Shown: positions 6,333 to 8,329 of the stretch, piece by piece
Position numbering within the stretch: the first letter of the stretch is position 1
Layout of the letters: the number at the start of each line of letters is the position of its first letter
Assembly (NCBI GenBank): GCA_024696565.1
Contig: JAILGR010000112.1
Coordinates: 1-8,329, forward strand
Length of the DNA: 8,329 nt
Source of the DNA: Acholeplasmatales bacterium
GTDB taxonomy: Bacteria; Bacillota_I; Bacilli_A; Acholeplasmatales; Anaeroplasmataceae
Direction of reading: 5' to 3'
Position numbers and translations under genes: made by a program
The notes under the pieces: model-generated
Database searches by the model: none
What the model saw: the letters and a program-made list of their open reading frames with translations, nothing else
Told to the model about the DNA's origin: nothing

Positions 6333-6620
6333 TTATTTCTTTAAAATTTTTAAAAAGCTTTCATTTGTTATTCCAATAACCATTTTATTTTCTTTTCCAA
6401 TGGCTAAAGAAATCTCATTTGAGGAAAAGCTTAAATCAACCTCTATATTATAAAATTTGCATTTATCTAAAACTTTTTTTTGGGTATTAGCTGAAGCATC
6501 ATTAGCTAAGAATACATACTTAACTTTAGATTGACGAATATAGTCAATAACTATATCAGTTCCACCGACTAAGCCTCTAGCCTTATTACATAAACCCAAA
6601 TTATTTAATCTTTTATCCAT
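6333..6620 (-). CDS. ylxQ: L7Ae-family RNA-binding protein YlxQ
   Basis: 95 residues, a single L7Ae/L30e/Gadd45-type domain as in the ylxQ gene found between ylxR and infB in many Firmicutes. The pattern LGLCNKARGLVGGTDIVID (8-26) followed by YVFLANDASANTQKKVLDKC (35-54) matches the usual rGL-x-x-G and A-x-DAS-x-x-T-x-K-K signatures, and NEISLAIGKENKMVIGI (68-84) matches the C-terminal half. Proteins of this fold bind kink-turn RNA; the precise job of YlxQ is not settled. The ATG shares one base with the ylxR stop (TAATG) and no strong ribosome binding site precedes it, so its translation probably depends on ylxR. Confidence 0.92.
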   Translation of the reverse strand: MDKRLNNLGLCNKARGLVGGTDIVIDYIRQSKVKYVFLANDASANTQKKVLDKCKFYNIEVDLSFSSNEISLAIGKENKMVIGITNESFLKILKK

Positions 6621-6883
6621 TATTTTTCTAAAAGACCTAAAAGCTCATCATAAATGTTACTAGGCACTTCAACCTCAAGCTTTTTATCTAAAGCTTTAGT
6701 TTGTTTAGCCTTTAATATAACATCTTTGTCAAGCTTTAAATATGCACCTCTACCATTAGCCTTACCCTTTAAATCAACTATTACATTCATTTCAGGAGTA
6801 CGAACTACTCTAACTAAATCTTTCTTTTCTAAGACTTCTTTAGTTACAACACAGGTGCGTAATACTGCCTTACGTTCCTTCAT
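6620..6883 (-). CDS. rnpM: YlxR/RnpM family RNA-binding protein (DUF448)
   Basis: 87 residues. The family signature is complete: RTCVVTKEVLEKKDLVRVVR (9-28), where the usual form is R-x-C-x-x-x-x-x-x-x-x-x-x-L-x-R, then VDLKGKANGRGAYLKLD (36-52) with the hallmark GRGAY. YlxR of B. subtilis has been renamed RnpM because it binds RNase P RNA and modulates the enzyme; that role is taken from the family, not from this sequence. The start overlaps the nusA stop by one base, with AAGGA about 12 nt upstream, and the stop overlaps the ylxQ start in the same manner. The older symbol is ylxR. Confidence 0.93.
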   Translation of the reverse strand: MKERKAVLRTCVVTKEVLEKKDLVRVVRTPEMNVIVDLKGKANGRGAYLKLDKDVILKAKQTKALDKKLEVEVPSNIYDELLGLLEK

Positions 6884-7956
6884 TAGATTAAGAATCCTTT
6901 TTCATATGCTTCAGAAACTGACATAATATCAATTTTCCATCCGCAAGATTGAACAGCAAGACGAACATTTTGTCCTGACTTACCGATAGCTAAAGATAAA
7001 TGCTCATTAGGAACAACTACAACAGATGACTTGTTTTTTACATCTACTGATAATACTTTAGTTACATTAGCAGGTTGTAATGAATTAGAAATTAATTCTT
7101 CAGGAACTTCACTCCATTTATATAAATCAACCTTTTCTCCACCTAAAGCATTAACGATTTCACGAATACGAGATCCACCTTCACCAACACAAGAACCAAT
7201 AGCATCTACATGTGGGTCATTTGAATATAGGGCAATCTTAGATCTATCACCAGGATCTCTTGCGATACCCTTAATTTCAATAACTCCACTCTTGATTTCT
7301 GGAATATAATTTTCCATTAAACGAGTTACTAATGCTCTATCAGTACGAGAAACAGAAACCTTAGGCTCCTTAGTAGTCATTTCTACTTTACGGATATAAA
7401 CATTAATTGGATCTCCAAGTTGTGGATTATCATTAGGTAATAATTCACTCTTAGGAATACTTGTAACAACACCTCTTCCTAAGTCAATCATTACATAATT
7501 CTCTTTAATATTTGTAACAGTACCACGTACCATTTCATTTTCTAATTCTTTAAAATAGTCATAAGCTACTTCTCTTTGTCTTGTTCTATTACCTTGAGTA
7601 AATACACTCTTAGTTGCTGCAGCTAATGTACGGTTGAATTCTTTAATATTGATTGCTTGCTTAACAATATCGCCAACCTTATATGTTGACTTAATCTTTT
7701 TAGCATCCTCTAATAACATTTCAGCCATAGCGCCTTCTTCTAATTCTTCAGAATAAGCTGCAACTACAACATGAACACTATACATAGAAATTTCATGATG
7801 ATCAGGATCAATTACAACCTCACAAGAAGAATGACCAAACTCCTTTTTAAAAGAATTCATTAATCCCTTTTTAAAACTCTCATAAACATCAGTAACATCA
7901 ATTCCTCTATCCTCTGCTACTTCGTTTGCATATTCAAAAAAAGCCTTGTTAATCAT
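6883..7956 (-). CDS. nusA: Transcription termination/antitermination factor NusA
   Basis: 357 residues from ATG 7956 (begins MINKAFFEYANEVAEDRG, the usual NusA start). It binds RNA polymerase and modulates pausing, termination and antitermination. The N-terminal polymerase-binding domain covers about 1-125, S1 about 130-200 (NEMVRGTVTNIKENYVMIDL), KH1 about 205-275 and KH2 about 280-347. KH2 has the standard loop GKSG (325-328), whereas KH1 has GEGG (258-261), without the basic residue usually seen there. There is no C-terminal acidic repeat, as is normal in Firmicutes. A longer TTG reading at 7983 is rejected because it would overlap rimP and skip the AGGAGG at 7963-7968, 6 nt before ATG 7956. 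The rimP stop lies within that site, and the nusA stop overlaps ylxR. Confidence 0.97.
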   Translation of the reverse strand: MINKAFFEYANEVAEDRGIDVTDVYESFKKGLMNSFKKEFGHSSCEVVIDPDHHEISMYSVHVVVAAYSEELEEGAMAEMLLEDAKKIKSTYKVGDIVKQAINIKEFNRTLAAATKSVFTQGNRTRQREVAYDYFKELENEMVRGTVTNIKENYVMIDLGRGVVTSIPKSELLPNDNPQLGDPINVYIRKVEMTTKEPKVSVSRTDRALVTRLMENYIPEIKSGVIEIKGIARDPGDRSKIALYSNDPHVDAIGSCVGEGGSRIREIVNALGGEKVDLYKWSEVPEELISNSLQPANVTKVLSVDVKNKSSVVVVPNEHLSLAIGKSGQNVRLAVQSCGWKIDIMSVSEAYEKGFLI

Positions 7957-7962
7957 TTTTAT

Positions 7963-7968
7963 CCTCCT
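7963..7968 (-). promoter_or_regulatory. Ribosome binding site that fixes the nusA start
   Basis: AGGAGG on the minus strand, 6 nt before ATG 7956 and overlapping the rimP TAG stop (7969-7967). It excludes the longer TTG reading at 7983 and suggests coupling of nusA to rimP translation. Confidence 0.88.
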
Positions 7969-8329
7969 ATATCTTAACAGCAAGCCTTATAAGCTTTACT
8001 TCATTAATCATGATAATTTGCTTTTTAAATCTTCCTTTTACGTTAATTCTTAAGGTAATATTATCGCTATTAGCATCTTCTAATATACCTTCATAAACCA
8101 TGTTTTCTACCTCAACATGAACATACTGGCCAATAGAATCAACAATTTCTTCTTGATTTCTTAATTCCTTTTCTGCCCCTGGGGATGAAACCTCTAGCAT
8201 GTATTCGGGCATATCCATATCATAAGCATCTAATCTTTCTGATAAGTATTCATTAGCTAAAGATAATGTTTCTAAATCTATACCGCCTTTTTTATCTAAA
8301 AGAACTCTTAAAATTAAATAACCAAACTC
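7967..8329 (-). CDS. rimP: Ribosome maturation factor RimP, 5' end cut by window edge
   Basis: The frame is open from the window edge to TAG at 7969-7967, giving 120 visible residues. An ATG at 8218 exists, but the 37 codons before it are typical RimP sequence (ILRVLLDKKGGIDLETL, then LSERLDAYD), so the true start lies beyond the window. The family hallmark YMLEVSSPGAEKELR follows, corresponding to the usual Y-x-LEVSSPG-x-x-R-x-L. RimP acts in the cytoplasm in 30S subunit maturation and is almost always encoded just upstream of nusA, as here. The C-terminal part is the SH3-like barrel (YVHVEVENMVYEGILEDAN). An operon promoter would lie further upstream and is not visible. Confidence 0.95.
   Translation of the reverse strand, partial: EFGYLILRVLLDKKGGIDLETLSLANEYLSERLDAYDMDMPEYMLEVSSPGAEKELRNQEEIVDSIGQYVHVEVENMVYEGILEDANSDNITLRINVKGRFKKQIIMINEVKLIRLAVKI

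Noticed and set aside
6654..6926. Plus-strand open frame opposite ylxR and the end of nusA
   Set aside because: Antisense shadow of two conserved genes; no promoter or family match seen.
7031..7309. Plus-strand open frame opposite the NusA KH domains
   Set aside because: Antisense shadow of a strongly conserved coding region.

Overview
The window is AT-rich, and every recognisable gene lies on the minus strand, so transcription runs from high to low coordinates. The block rimP-nusA-ylxR-ylxQ-infB-rbfA, strong AGGAGG-type ribosome binding sites, SigA-type promoter spacing and a Pta of Firmicutes type point to a low-GC Bacillota, probably a Bacilli/Erysipelotrichia- or Mollicutes-related lineage. 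Trp is read from TGG and no gene ends in TGA, but TGA is not recoded inside any gene. Species cannot be named from sequence alone.

Right part (8329 down to 2503): one compact operon for transcription/translation factors. It runs rimP (5' end off the window), nusA, ylxR/rnpM, ylxQ, infB (GTG start), rbfA, then an Mrp/NBP35-type Fe-S P-loop ATPase and a small LCM-like methyltransferase, and ends in a clear intrinsic terminator. Junctions are overlaps (TAATG three times) or gaps of 1 to 11 nt, so translational coupling is likely. Compared with the Bacillus subtilis order, ylxP is absent between infB and rbfA, and mrp plus the methyltransferase follow rbfA where truB and ribF/ribC are expected.

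Middle (2502 to 1592): a roughly 215-base non-coding leader holding a 17-bp direct repeat, two small inverted repeats and weak promoter candidates, then an XRE-type HTH regulator with an acidic linker and a C-terminal membrane domain. No convincing terminator follows it.

Left part (1590 to 1): a near-consensus CcpA cre-like site, a very good SigA-type promoter, pta (phosphate acetyltransferase), a good terminator, and a Nudix hydrolase running off the left edge. Two gene starts are usually over-extended by TTG calls: the ribosome binding sites place pta at 1506 and nusA at 7956.

I found no RNA gene, CRISPR array, insertion sequence, phage gene or defence system, and no clear new multi-gene system. 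The best leads are a methyltransferase that lacks its usual SAM-ribose acidic residue inside a ribosome-factor operon, the cre-like site at pta, and the structured leader of the membrane-anchored regulator.
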